64,000 bases of DNA from DATKEJ01 sp963768715 (lineage in GTDB: Bacteria > Bacteroidota > Rhodothermia > Rhodothermales > DATKEJ01). A model generated the notes under the pieces. It was not told where the DNA came from and did no database searches. It was given only the letters and a program-made list of their open reading frames with translations. A program made the position numbers and the translations under genes. Numbering within the stretch: position 1 is the stretch's first letter; the number at the start of each line of letters is the position of its first letter. Positions 50,759 through 58,745 of this stretch are shown one piece after another. The stretch is taken from positions 62,001-126,000 of the forward strand of contig CAVYJC010000010.1 in NCBI GenBank assembly GCA_963768715.1, read 5' to 3'.

Positions 50759-51301
50759 TTAATGCTCACGTTCGACCTGGAGATAATCCAGTTCGAGCGG
50801 GGTCTTTCTTCCGAAGATGGAGACCATGACCTTGACCTTCATCTTGTCTGGAAACACCTCGTCGATTGTGCCCGTGAAGTTATTGAAGGGTCCATCGACG
50901 ACCTTGACCGGATCTCCCACATTGAAGGGCATTTCGGGTTGCTCTCCGGCCTCTCGGGCTTCGTCCATGCGCCCAAGAATGCGATTTACTTCGTCCTCGC
51001 GAAGCGCCACCGGCTGGTTTCCGGATGCCAGGAAGCCCACGACGGACGGAAGTCCATTGATCAGGTGGGTCATTTCGTTGTCGAGCTCGGCCTCTACGAG
51101 TACGTAACCCGGGAAGAACGTCTTCTGGCGCGTGCGCTTTTTCCCTTTGCGCATTTCGAACACCGTCTCGGTCGGGATCAGCACCTGATGGAGCTTCTTT
51201 TCCATGCCCAGCCGTTCTATCTCGCTCATCAGGTACTCACGCACCTTCTTCTCGTGTCCGGAAAGCGTGCGGAGCACGAACCATTTTACGGTGTTACCCA
51301 T
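50759..51301 (-). CDS. nusG: transcription termination/antitermination factor NusG
   Basis: A 180-aa NusG. The start at 51301 gives MGNTVKWFVLRTLSGHEKKV, the usual N-terminal NGN domain; a longer frame adds 16 non-conserved residues. RQKTFFPGYVLVEAELDNEM is the NGN core and the C-terminal KOW domain contains FNVGDPVKVVDGPFNNFTG. NusG binds RNA polymerase, modulates pausing and couples transcription to translation. It lies 22 bp after secE. Confidence 0.97.
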   Translation of the reverse strand: MGNTVKWFVLRTLSGHEKKVREYLMSEIERLGMEKKLHQVLIPTETVFEMRKGKKRTRQKTFFPGYVLVEAELDNEMTHLINGLPSVVGFLASGNQPVALREDEVNRILGRMDEAREAGEQPEMPFNVGDPVKVVDGPFNNFTGTIDEVFPDKMKVKVMVSIFGRKTPLELDYLQVEREH

Positions 51302-51323
51302 GGGATAATTTCCTGATTCTGTT

Positions 51324-51503
51324 CTAGCTGTAGATGAACTGCAGCACACGGCTGATCACCTGATCCTGCCCGAAGATGAGGACGGCGATCAGCAACGAGG
51401 ATATGAGCGTGAGGATAGTGTTGCTTATGAGCTCCTGCCGAGAAGGCCAGCTCACCTTGTGCACCTCCTTCATAACCTCGTTCATGTAAGTGACGATCTT
51501 CAT
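51324..51503 (-). CDS. secE: preprotein translocase subunit SecE
   Basis: A 59-aa protein too short for many gene-length cut-offs. It begins MKIVTYMNEVMKEVHKVSWP, containing the conserved SecE signature EVxKVSWPSRQEL, followed by one transmembrane helix (ISNTILTLISSLLIAVLIFG). It is the clamp subunit of the SecYEG channel. Position between tRNA-Trp and nusG is the usual one. The single-helix form matches most bacteria outside the gammaproteobacteria. Confidence 0.95.
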   Translation of the reverse strand: MKIVTYMNEVMKEVHKVSWPSRQELISNTILTLISSLLIAVLIFGQDQVISRVLQFIYS

Positions 51504-51504
51504 G

Positions 51505-51564
51505 TCCTATTGTCCTATTTGTCCAAAGTCTAACAACTGGTGACTAATAACCAATGACTAAGTT
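51505..51564. repeat. degenerate 7-bp repeat array, secE-tRNA-Trp spacer
   Basis: About eight successive 7-mers in phase, for example GTGACTA, ATAACCA, ATGACTA, with variants such as GTCCTAT and AAGTCTA. The unit resembles CCAATGA/CTAATGA. Confidence 0.5.
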
Positions 51565-51565
51565 G

Positions 51566-51638
<73 letters not shown>

Positions 51639-51643
51639 TCGAT

Positions 51644-51730
51644 CAGTCATACGTCACTGGACACTAGTCATTAGAACCTGACCCTCAAGGGAGCGCCAGC
51701 GACTAATGACTGATATGATTAATGACTAAT
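51644..51730. repeat. degenerate 7-bp repeat array, tRNA-Trp-tuf spacer
   Basis: Two runs of in-phase 7-mers (CAGTCAT ACGTCAC TGGACAC TAGTCAT, then CGACTAA TGACTGA ... AATGACT). The right end extends into the last codons of tuf: the tuf stop codon (TAG on the minus strand) sits within the final repeat copy. Confidence 0.5.
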
Positions 51731-52916
51731 CCAGGATTTTGGTGACGACGCCGGCGCCGACGGTACGACCGCCTTCGCGGATAGCGAAGCGCAGGCCGTC
51801 TTCCATGGCGATCGGCTGGATCAGCTTCACCGTGAACTGCGTGTTGTCGCCCGGCATGACCATCTCCACTCCCGCCGGCAGATCAATGTCGCCCGTTACG
51901 TCCGTCGTACGGAAGTAAAACTGCGGCCGGTATCCCTTGAAAAACGGCGTGTGGCGGCCTCCCTCATCCTTCGAAAGCACGTACACCTCCGACTCAAATT
52001 CCTTGTGCGGCGTCACCGATCCCGGCTTCGCAACCACCATCCCGCGCTCTACCGCCTCCTTGTCGATCCCGCGAAGCAGTAGCCCCACGTTGTCGCCCGC
52101 CTCACCGCGGTCCAAAAGCTTGCGGAACATCTCTACCCCCGTCACCACCGAAGACTGCTTCGCATCGTGGATCCCAAGAATGTCGACCGTCTCACCCACC
52201 TTGATCACGCCCCGCTCGATCCGACCCGTCACCACCGTCCCGCGACCCGTGATCGAAAACACGTCCTCGATCGGCATCAAAAACGGCTTGTCCACGTCGC
52301 GCTCCGGCGTCGGAATGTAGCTGTCAACCGCTTCCATCAACTCCAGCACCGACTTCTCCCCGTCTTCCTCCCCGTTGAGCGCACGCAGCGCGCTTCCGCG
52401 GATCACAGGAATGTCATCGCCAGGAAACTCGTACTGGTTCAATAGATCGCGAATCTCCATCTCCACCAACTCCAACAACTCCTCGTCGTCGACCAGGTCC
52501 ACCTTGTTCATGTACACGATCAGGTACGGAACTCCCACCTGACGCGCCAGCAAAATGTGCTCGCGCGTCTGCGGCATCGGCCCGTCCGTCGCCGCCACCA
52601 CCAGTATCGCCCCGTCCATCTGCGCCGCACCCGTAACCATGTTCTTTACATAGTCCGCGTGGCCCGGACAATCCACGTGCGCATAGTGACGATGCTCCGT
52701 CTCGTACTCCACGTGTGCCGTCGCGATCGTGATACCACGCTCTCGCTCCTCCGGCGCATTGTCAATCGAGTCAAACGAACGAATCGTCACCCCCGTTACG
52801 TGCTTCGCAAGCACCATCGTGATCGCTGCCGTCAACGTCGTCTTACCATGATCAACGTGACCAATCGTACCCACGTTAACGTGAGGCTTCGTGCGCTGAA
52901 ACGTCTCCTTTGCCAT
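51726..52916 (-). CDS. tuf: elongation factor Tu
   Basis: A 396-aa EF-Tu. GTPase motifs: GHVDHGKTTLT (G1), DCPGHADYVKNM (G3) and MNKVDLVDD (G4). The C-terminal domain ends RTVGAGVVTKILD. It delivers aminoacyl-tRNA to the ribosome. An AAGGAG sequence lies a few bases upstream of the ATG, a clear Shine-Dalgarno site. The gene has strongly biased, high-C codon use relative to neighbours (many CGC, ACC, GTC), as expected of a very highly expressed gene. It follows four tRNAs upstream on the same strand. Confidence 0.98.
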   Translation of the reverse strand: MAKETFQRTKPHVNVGTIGHVDHGKTTLTAAITMVLAKHVTGVTIRSFDSIDNAPEERERGITIATAHVEYETEHRHYAHVDCPGHADYVKNMVTGAAQMDGAILVVAATDGPMPQTREHILLARQVGVPYLIVYMNKVDLVDDEELLELVEMEIRDLLNQYEFPGDDIPVIRGSALRALNGEEDGEKSVLELMEAVDSYIPTPERDVDKPFLMPIEDVFSITGRGTVVTGRIERGVIKVGETVDILGIHDAKQSSVVTGVEMFRKLLDRGEAGDNVGLLLRGIDKEAVERGMVVAKPGSVTPHKEFESEVYVLSKDEGGRHTPFFKGYRPQFYFRTTDVTGDIDLPAGVEMVMPGDNTQFTVKLIQPIAMEDGLRFAIREGGRTVGAGVVTKILD

Positions 52917-53023
52917 AACTCCTTGTTGTCAATTGTCACATGTAAACATGACAAAAACGAGCCGCCTGAACGGCCAAACCCGGCAAGCTGTTTCCTCGCC
53001 GGCCGATTCTTGTCACTTCTTCG

Positions 53024-53095
<72 letters not shown>

Positions 53096-53101
53096 TGCTC
53101 A

Positions 53102-53182
53102 GCCATTGGTCACCAGACATTGGTTCTTGGCCCAGCCATGGCTCGAGCCTAATGACTAATGGCCAATGGCTAGTGACTAACA
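53102..53182. repeat. degenerate 7-bp repeat array, tRNA-Thr-tRNA-Gly spacer
   Basis: Eleven 7-mers in register: GCCATTG GTCACCA GACATTG GTTCTTG GCCCAGC CATGGCT CGAGCCT AATGACT AATGGCC AATGGCT AGTGACT (shown as separate units). The left half is in the opposite orientation to the right half, making the array roughly palindromic. Confidence 0.6.
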
Positions 53183-53186
53183 TCAG

Positions 53187-53259
53187 AGCGGGAGACGAGA
53201 CTCGAACTCGCGACCCTCAGCTTGGAAGGCTGATGCTCTACCAACTGAGCTACTCCCGC
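53187..53259 (-). tRNA. tRNA-Gly (TCC)
   Basis: A 73-nt cloverleaf. Acceptor GCGGGAG/CTCCCGC, D-arm TAGCTCAGTTGGTAGAGC, anticodon stem TCAGC/GCTGA with loop CTTCCAA giving TCC, and T-loop GAGTTCGAGTC. Confidence 0.95.
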
Positions 53260-53261
53260 GG

Positions 53262-53325
53262 GCTGGTTGTTGGACACTAGACATAGTCACTGGTATTCAC
53301 AGTTAGTGGCTGACCAAAGCTGTGA
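53262..53325. repeat. degenerate 7-bp repeat array, tRNA-Gly-tRNA-Tyr spacer (proximal)
   Basis: Seven or eight weak 7-mers in phase (GCTGGTT GTTGGAC ACTAGAC ATAGTCA CTGGTAT TCACAGT TAGTGGC as units). It is the most degenerate of the arrays. Confidence 0.35.
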
Positions 53326-53376
53326 GACCCGATCATGCCAAGACCGAACGTCAAAATACAAAAGAACAACTCATAC

Positions 53377-53424
53377 CTGGTCATTACTCACCAGTGACCA
53401 ATGTCCCGTGTCCAATGACTAATC
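53377..53424. repeat. degenerate 7-bp repeat array, tRNA-Gly-tRNA-Tyr spacer (distal)
   Basis: Nearly seven clear in-phase 7-mers: CTGGTCA TTACTCA CCAGTGA CCAATGT CCCGTGT CCAATGA CTAAT. It directly abuts the 3' end of tRNA-Tyr. Confidence 0.6.
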
Positions 53425-53425
53425 G

Positions 53426-53507
53426 TGGGCAGGGGAGGATTCGAACCTCCGAAGGCTAAGCCAGCAGATTTACAGTCTGCCCCGTTTGACCGCTTCGGTA
53501 CCTACCC
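53426..53507 (-). tRNA. tRNA-Tyr (GTA)
   Basis: An 82-nt type II tRNA. Acceptor GGGTAGG/CCTGCCC, anticodon stem GCAGA/TCTGC with loop CTGTAAA giving GTA, an extended variable arm (GGCTTAGCCTTC) and T-loop GGTTCGAATCC. Confidence 0.95.
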
Positions 53508-53528
53508 GGTTTCCAATTATCTCGGAAG

Positions 53529-53601
53529 AGCTGGCGAAGGGACTCGAACCCCCGACCTGCTGATTACAAATCAGCTGCTCTACCAACTGAGCTACGCCAG
53601 C
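53529..53601 (-). tRNA. tRNA-Thr (TGT)
   Basis: A 73-nt cloverleaf. Acceptor GCTGGCG/CGCCAGC, D-arm TAGCTCAGTTGGTAGAGC, anticodon stem GCTGA/TCAGC with loop TTTGTAA giving TGT, and T-loop GGTTCGAGTCC. It is the first gene of the tRNA-tuf unit. Confidence 0.95.
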
Positions 53602-53954
53602 ATGTCTCATCTAACTCTACGAAGAACTGAACCACGAGAAGATCTGCGCCGACACCAGCCCACTCCGTACACGAGACCTCACCCGGCAACGCAATTCCGC
53701 CAGATAGAAAAGCTAGGAAACGTGCAGTGAAGACAGAATTAAAAGGTACGACCCGCGTTCTTTTCTTGTCAATAAATCGAGGTGGGCTGTTTTGTCGGTT
53801 TATCGTGAATCCGGTCTGTGACTGCACTGAGCAGACTGAAGGGGCGTCCTTGCTTAACAAAGAAGTCACGTTTCGCCCGCGCGCTCCAGCTTGGTATGTT
53901 CTGACCGCTGGTGGTATATTTAATGTTTCTCGAAAATCGCCGTTTTGGCGAGCT
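53602..53954. other. 353-bp spacer between divergent tRNA-Thr and tRNA-Gln; no gene seen
   Basis: This spacer must hold the promoters of the tRNA-tuf unit (minus) and of tRNA-Gln/prs (plus). Short frames on both strands have no protein-like features. I see no convincing promoter consensus and no 7-bp repeats here. Confidence 0.5.
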
Positions 53955-54025
53955 TGCCCGGTCGTCTAATGGCAGGACAGCGGCCTTTGGAGCCGTACGT
54001 GGAGGTTCGAATCCTCCCCGGGCAG
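53955..54025 (+). tRNA. tRNA-Gln (TTG)
   Basis: A 71-nt cloverleaf. Acceptor TGCCCGG/CCGGGCA, D-arm TCGTCTAATGGCAGGAC, anticodon stem GCGGC/GCCGT with loop CTTTGGA giving TTG, and T-loop GGTTCGAATCC. It is divergent from the tRNA-tuf unit and 70 bp upstream of prs. Confidence 0.95.
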
Positions 54026-54095
54026 CGATAATAATCCAACCGATCGTGGCCGCCAAATGGTGTCGCGCCGTCGATCGCCCGTTTCTTCGAAACTG

Positions 54096-55055
54096 ATGTC
54101 TTTGTCTGTTTTCAATTCCAACGAACCGCGTCCCGTCGTTCTTTGCGCCGGGAGATCGAATCCTGCGCTTGCAAGCGGGATCGCGGACGCGTTTGGGGTG
54201 GAGTTGGGAGATCTGACGATTCGGAATTTTTCCGACGGCGAAGTTTACGTCAAGTTCGAACAGTCGATTCGGGGAACGGACCTTTTCATAATTCAGGGTA
54301 CGCAGCCTCCCGCCGAAAATTTGATCGAGCTTCTGCTCCTCGTGGATGCCGCAAAGCGCGCTTCTGCGTCCAGGATCACGGCGGTAATACCCTACTTCGG
54401 ATATGCCCGCCAGGACAGAAAGGATCGGCCTCGCGTATCGATTGCAGCGAAGCTCGTTGCCGACATGCTTTCCACTGCTGGCGTGAATCGCATCTTGACG
54501 ATGGATTTGCATGCGCCACAGATCCAGGGTTTCTTCGACATCCCCGTCGATCATTTGTACGGTTCAGCGCTCTTTATCGAGCACGTGAAACAGATCGACA
54601 TACCGAATCTGGTCGTCGTCGCACCCGACGTCGGCGCATCGAAGAGAGCACGGGCATATGCCTCCCGATTGAACTGTGATCTGGCCATGATCGACAAGCG
54701 TCGTCCACGACCGAACGAAGCCGAAGTCGTCAACATCATCGGTTCCGTAGCAGGAAAGAACGTCCTGCTGATTGACGATATGGTGGATACGGGCGGAACG
54801 CTCGTCAATGGCGCAGCCGCACTCAAGAAGTCGGGCGCGCTCGAGATTTGGGCGGCCGGAACACACGGCCTTCTTTCTGGTCCGGCCTACGATCGCATCG
54901 AGGCCTCCGAGATCAGTAAACTGCTTGTAACTGACACAATACCACTAACGCGGCAGTCGGATAGAATCGAGGTCCTTGGCGTCGCCACATATTTCGCGGA
55001 TGCCATCCGGCGAATTTGCGTCGACGACTCGGTCTCCACACTGTTCGTCGAGTAA
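54096..55055 (+). CDS. prs: ribose-phosphate pyrophosphokinase (PRPP synthetase)
   Basis: A 319-aa enzyme. The start at ATG 54096 gives MSLSVFNSNEPRPVVLCAG; an upstream in-frame ATG would extend toward the tRNA-Gln gene and is not conserved. RNFSDGEVYVKFEQSIRGTD, YFGYARQDRKDRPRVSIAAK (ATP-binding), MDLHAPQIQGFFDIPVDHLY and the PRPP motif VLLIDDMVDTGGTL are all present. It makes PRPP from ribose-5-phosphate and ATP for nucleotide, His and Trp synthesis. rplY and pth follow, a common arrangement. Confidence 0.96.
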   Translation: MSLSVFNSNEPRPVVLCAGRSNPALASGIADAFGVELGDLTIRNFSDGEVYVKFEQSIRGTDLFIIQGTQPPAENLIELLLLVDAAKRASASRITAVIPYFGYARQDRKDRPRVSIAAKLVADMLSTAGVNRILTMDLHAPQIQGFFDIPVDHLYGSALFIEHVKQIDIPNLVVVAPDVGASKRARAYASRLNCDLAMIDKRRPRPNEAEVVNIIGSVAGKNVLLIDDMVDTGGTLVNGAAALKKSGALEIWAAGTHGLLSGPAYDRIEASEISKLLVTDTIPLTRQSDRIEVLGVATYFADAIRRICVDDSVSTLFVE

Positions 55056-55095
55056 ATCGACGGACAAGCCGCTCATACAACGAAGAACCACTGAG

Positions 55096-55749
55096 ATGGA
55101 ATCCCTAGTACTGGAAGTATCCTCGCGCGACGTCGGTAAGAAGGCGGCCAAGGCGGTTCGCAATCGTGGGAACGTACCGTGCGTACTGTATGGCCGCGGG
55201 GTGACCCCGGTCCACTTCGAAGTGCCCGAGCTAAGCCTGCGGCCGCTCATCTACACTTCCGAGACCCATACCGTCGACGTCAAAATAGACAAAGACTCCT
55301 GGTCGTGTATCCTGCGCGCCATCGACTTTAACCCGATGACCGATGCACCCTCGCACGCCGACTTTCAAGTCCTGCAGCAGGGTGAAATGATCCGGATCAC
55401 CGTACCGATTCAGTTCCACGGGACACCCGCGGGCCAGCTCGAGGGCGGTGTTACCCAGGTCGTTCTGACCGAGCTTGAAATCGAGTGCTTCCCGAAAGAC
55501 ATCCCGGGTCACATCGACGTTGACATCGCAGGGTTGCTCATCGGCGACACGCTGCACGTTTCGGATCTCGACCTGGGCAATGTCTCTGTGCTCACCAGCC
55601 CCGGACAGACCATGGTCACGGTTGCCGGTGCAGCTCCCGAGATCGAGGAAGAGGTCGAGGAACTCGAGGAAGGCGAAGGCCTCGAAGAAGGAGCAGAAGG
55701 AGCGGACGAGCTCGAAGGCGAGGAGTCCGAAGAAGAGGACGAGGACTGA
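55096..55749 (+). CDS. rplY: 50S ribosomal protein L25/general stress protein Ctc
   Basis: A 217-aa long-form L25 (Ctc/TL5). The N-terminal 5S-rRNA-binding domain begins MESLVLEVSSRDVGKKAAKA and includes VPCVLYGRG and HADFQVL; a C-terminal TL5 beta domain follows (HGTPAGQLEGGVTQVVLTEL). The last roughly 40 residues are an almost pure Glu/Gly/Asp tail (EEEVEELEEGEGLEEG and on), common in long-form L25. The start is set by the conserved N-terminus. It lies between prs (40-bp gap) and pth (36-bp gap). Confidence 0.94.
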   Translation: MESLVLEVSSRDVGKKAAKAVRNRGNVPCVLYGRGVTPVHFEVPELSLRPLIYTSETHTVDVKIDKDSWSCILRAIDFNPMTDAPSHADFQVLQQGEMIRITVPIQFHGTPAGQLEGGVTQVVLTELEIECFPKDIPGHIDVDIAGLLIGDTLHVSDLDLGNVSVLTSPGQTMVTVAGAAPEIEEEVEELEEGEGLEEGAEGADELEGEESEEEDED

Positions 55750-55785
55750 TCGACCGATCCCGAACTGGTGTGATTATTCGACTCA

Positions 55786-56406
55786 ATGGCCGGTACACGC
55801 CTTATCGTGGGTCTTGGAAATCCTGGTCCGAAATACGCGGGTTCGCGTCATAACGTGGGCTTCGACACGATCGACAGGATCGCCGACAAGATCGGACTGC
55901 CGATGGATGAGAGCGCTCTCCTGCGCGCTGTCCATCGGCTGACCGGGTCCGGGCTCTACCACGCAGCGACAGGCAAACATCGAGGGCGATCGATCGTGCT
56001 CGCGAAACCGACAGCGTTCATGAACAGAAGTGGAGCAGCCGTCAAGAAGATGAAGGGCCGCTATGGCGTCGACGACCGGGACATCCTGGTCGTCGTCGAC
56101 GACATCTATCTTGACATTGGAACGCTCCGAATCCGACCCTCCGGAGGTTCAGGTGGACATAACGGCGTTCAGGACATAATCGACGAATTAGATTCGGACA
56201 ATTTTCCCAGAATCCGCATCGGCGTGGGCGGTAGTTTTCGCCGCGGTCGTCAAGCAGAGTACGTGCTCGAATCCTTTTCTGACGATGAACGACCTCTAGT
56301 CGATGAAATAATTGATCAAGCCGCTGAAGCGGCACTGACGTTCGTCACCGAAGGCGTCGTTACCGCAATGAATCGCTTCAATCAGCGAAAAGGAGGGTCT
56401 TCCTGA
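55786..56406 (+). CDS. pth: peptidyl-tRNA hydrolase
   Basis: A 206-aa enzyme. VGLGNPGPKYAGSRHNVGFD contains the catalytic histidine (His22) and substrate-binding Asn12; KPTAFMNRSGAAVK and VVVDDIYLDIGTLRIRPSGG (catalytic Asp) and GGHNGVQDI are family-typical. It frees tRNA from stalled peptidyl-tRNA. Length is normal. It is the last gene of the prs-rplY-pth group. Confidence 0.96.
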   Translation: MAGTRLIVGLGNPGPKYAGSRHNVGFDTIDRIADKIGLPMDESALLRAVHRLTGSGLYHAATGKHRGRSIVLAKPTAFMNRSGAAVKKMKGRYGVDDRDILVVVDDIYLDIGTLRIRPSGGSGGHNGVQDIIDELDSDNFPRIRIGVGGSFRRGRQAEYVLESFSDDERPLVDEIIDQAAEAALTFVTEGVVTAMNRFNQRKGGSS

Positions 56407-56544
56407 ATGAACCCGAATTCTGGGAAAGACCCCCGGGAACCAATCGGAAGCAGAGATGGGGACATGCCCTTTCGGCCGGTCGCCCATCCATTCGCCGCCG
56501 CCACGTCTGCGGCACATGATAGCACTTAACACAAGGTATAAGGA

Positions 56545-58641
56545 ATGGATGCCACTACGTATATGATCGCCGTGCCCGTGGCCGGTCTTATCGCACTGTT
56601 TTACGCGTTCCTGCGTGCGCGATGGGTTGGCCGACAGGACCCCGGAACAGACGACATGCAGGAGATTGCAGCGGCTATCGCCGATGGGGCCCGCGCCTTC
56701 CTGCGACGTGAATACCGCATCCTGGGCATCTTCGTTGTCTGCGTTGCCGCACTGCTGGTCTTCGCCAACTGGGGAAGTGACACTTCGTCGCCTCTGGTCG
56801 CTCTCTCATTCCTGGTCGGCGCCCTTTGCTCCGGACTCGCCGGTTTTATCGGGATGACCGTCGCCACCAAGGCAAACGTGAGAACCACGAATGCCGCCAT
56901 AAAAGGCCTCGGACCGGCACTGAACGTGGCCTTCTCTGGCGGCCTTGTCATGGGTCTCTCAGTCGTTGGATTGGGCGTCCTGGGACTCGGATCGCTGTTC
57001 CTCGTCTATTCTCAGACGCTCGTATATGGCGACGTTGCGTGGAATTTTGCGCGCGTAATCAATGTCATCTCGGGCTTTTCACTCGGCGCCTCATCGATTG
57101 CGCTGTTCGCCAGGGTCGGTGGAGGCATTTACACGAAAGCAGCCGACGTAGGCGCCGACCTGGCTGGGAAGGTGTATGAGGGCATACCGGAAGACGATCC
57201 CCGTAACCCTGCCACCATTGCCGACAACGTTGGAGACAACGTCGGCGACGTCGCGGGAATGGGCGCCGACCTTTTTGAAAGCTATGTGGGATCCATCATC
57301 GGAACGATGGTCCTTGGCGCGGCCTTCCTCGAGACATTTGCCGCCTCAGGTGTAGAGTCGCTCGCGGCCGTTCTGCTTCCGCTTGCCCTGGCGGCAGTAG
57401 GAATCATCGTGTCGATTCTCGGTTCGTTCTTCGTTCGTGTTAAAGAAGGCGGCAGCCCGCAGCATGCACTCAACATTGGTGAGTTCGGTGCTTCCTTCAT
57501 CATGGCGGCCCTCTCCTTCTTTATTATTCGCTTCATGCTTCCGACTGAGTGGGTGCTCGATGGTACCACCTACTCATCACTCGGCGTCTTCTATGCCGTC
57601 CTCATCGGACTGGCCAGCGGCGTGGCCATCGGGTTGATCACGGAGTATTACACATCGACCAGCAACAAACCGACGCTCGGCATTGCCACGCAGAGCATAA
57701 CCGGGGCTGCGACAAACATCATTGAGGGACTCGGGGTCGGGATGCGATCGACGGGATTACCTGCCGTAATTCTCGCCGTCGCTATTATAGGCGCCGCCCA
57801 CTTCGCCGCCCTCTACGGCATTGCCATCGCAGCAGTAGGCATGCTATCAGTAACGGGTATTCAGCTTGCTGTCGACGCATACGGTCCGGTCAGCGACAAT
57901 GCTGGAGGAATTGCAGAGATGGCGCATCTTCCCCCGGAAGTCCGCGAGCGAACCGATATGCTCGATGCCGTTGGCAACACCACTGCGGCCATCGGGAAAG
58001 GATTCGCAATCGGATCCGCTGCTCTGACGGCGCTCGCGCTTTTCGCTGCATTCATGCAGCAGGCCGATGTCCCGACCATCGATGTCGCAAAGCCGACTAT
58101 TCTCGCCGGCGTTCTCATCGGAGGCGTCCTTCCATTTGTCTTCAGCGCCCTCGCAATGGGCGCTGTCGGACGCGCGGCGGGCGACATGATTGTAGAGGTG
58201 GGACGCCAGTTCCGGGAGATCCCCGGCCTTCGTGAGGGCACTGCCAAGGCGGAATACGCCAAGTGCGTCGACATTTCGACTGCTGCTGCACTCAAAGAAA
58301 TGGTCATCCCAGGCCTCCTCGCTATCATCGTCCCGGTGACGATCGGGTTCATAGATAAGAACATGCTCGGCGGACTTCTCGTTGGCGTTACGGTTTCGGG
58401 CGTCTTGCTGGCGATCTTTCAGGCAAATGCCGGCGGCGCGTGGGACAATGCCAAGAAGCGGATTGAAAGCGGCATTACGATTGACGGGGTCTTGTATCAA
58501 AAGGGCAGCGATGCCCACAAGGCCGCCATCGTCGGTGACACGGTGGGTGATCCACTCAAGGACACCAGCGGGCCCAGCCTGAACATCTTGATCAAGCTGA
58601 TTGCCGTCGTGGCGCTGGTGATCGCTCCGCTGATCAAGTGA
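56545..58641 (+). CDS. hppA: membrane-bound K+-dependent-type proton/sodium-translocating pyrophosphatase
   Basis: A 698-aa integral membrane enzyme with about sixteen hydrophobic helices. The pyrophosphate-binding segment DVGADLAGKVYEGIPEDDPR is followed by PATIADNVGDNVGDVAGMG. The segment GNTTAAIGKGFAIGSAALTA carries Ala where K+-independent enzymes have Lys, so the K+-dependent class is predicted. Whether it pumps H+ or Na+ is not settled by these motifs alone. It hydrolyses pyrophosphate made by biosynthetic reactions and stores the energy as an ion gradient. An AAGGA Shine-Dalgarno-like site directly precedes the ATG. Confidence 0.95.
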   Translation: MDATTYMIAVPVAGLIALFYAFLRARWVGRQDPGTDDMQEIAAAIADGARAFLRREYRILGIFVVCVAALLVFANWGSDTSSPLVALSFLVGALCSGLAGFIGMTVATKANVRTTNAAIKGLGPALNVAFSGGLVMGLSVVGLGVLGLGSLFLVYSQTLVYGDVAWNFARVINVISGFSLGASSIALFARVGGGIYTKAADVGADLAGKVYEGIPEDDPRNPATIADNVGDNVGDVAGMGADLFESYVGSIIGTMVLGAAFLETFAASGVESLAAVLLPLALAAVGIIVSILGSFFVRVKEGGSPQHALNIGEFGASFIMAALSFFIIRFMLPTEWVLDGTTYSSLGVFYAVLIGLASGVAIGLITEYYTSTSNKPTLGIATQSITGAATNIIEGLGVGMRSTGLPAVILAVAIIGAAHFAALYGIAIAAVGMLSVTGIQLAVDAYGPVSDNAGGIAEMAHLPPEVRERTDMLDAVGNTTAAIGKGFAIGSAALTALALFAAFMQQADVPTIDVAKPTILAGVLIGGVLPFVFSALAMGAVGRAAGDMIVEVGRQFREIPGLREGTAKAEYAKCVDISTAAALKEMVIPGLLAIIVPVTIGFIDKNMLGGLLVGVTVSGVLLAIFQANAGGAWDNAKKRIESGITIDGVLYQKGSDAHKAAIVGDTVGDPLKDTSGPSLNILIKLIAVVALVIAPLIK

Positions 58642-58653
58642 TCGATCTGCCGT

Positions 58654-58677
58654 ATTCCTTTCTTTACGGGAAGGAAT
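58654..58677 (+). terminator. possible terminator hairpin after hppA
   Basis: ATTCCTT and AAGGAAT form a perfect 7-bp stem with a 10-nt loop, starting 13 bp after the hppA stop. The following sequence is A/T-rich (TATATTAATCTTCT) but has no T-run. Confidence 0.35.
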
Positions 58678-58745
58678 GTATATTAATCTTCTCTTGCAAT
58701 AACGGCCCTCGAAGGCACCGGGCTGAATAGACGATGCGCTAAGGC

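Noticed and set aside
53727..53969. 80-residue plus-strand frame in the tRNA-Thr/tRNA-Gln spacer
   Set aside because: It runs into the tRNA-Gln gene, has no good ribosome-binding site and no recognisable features.
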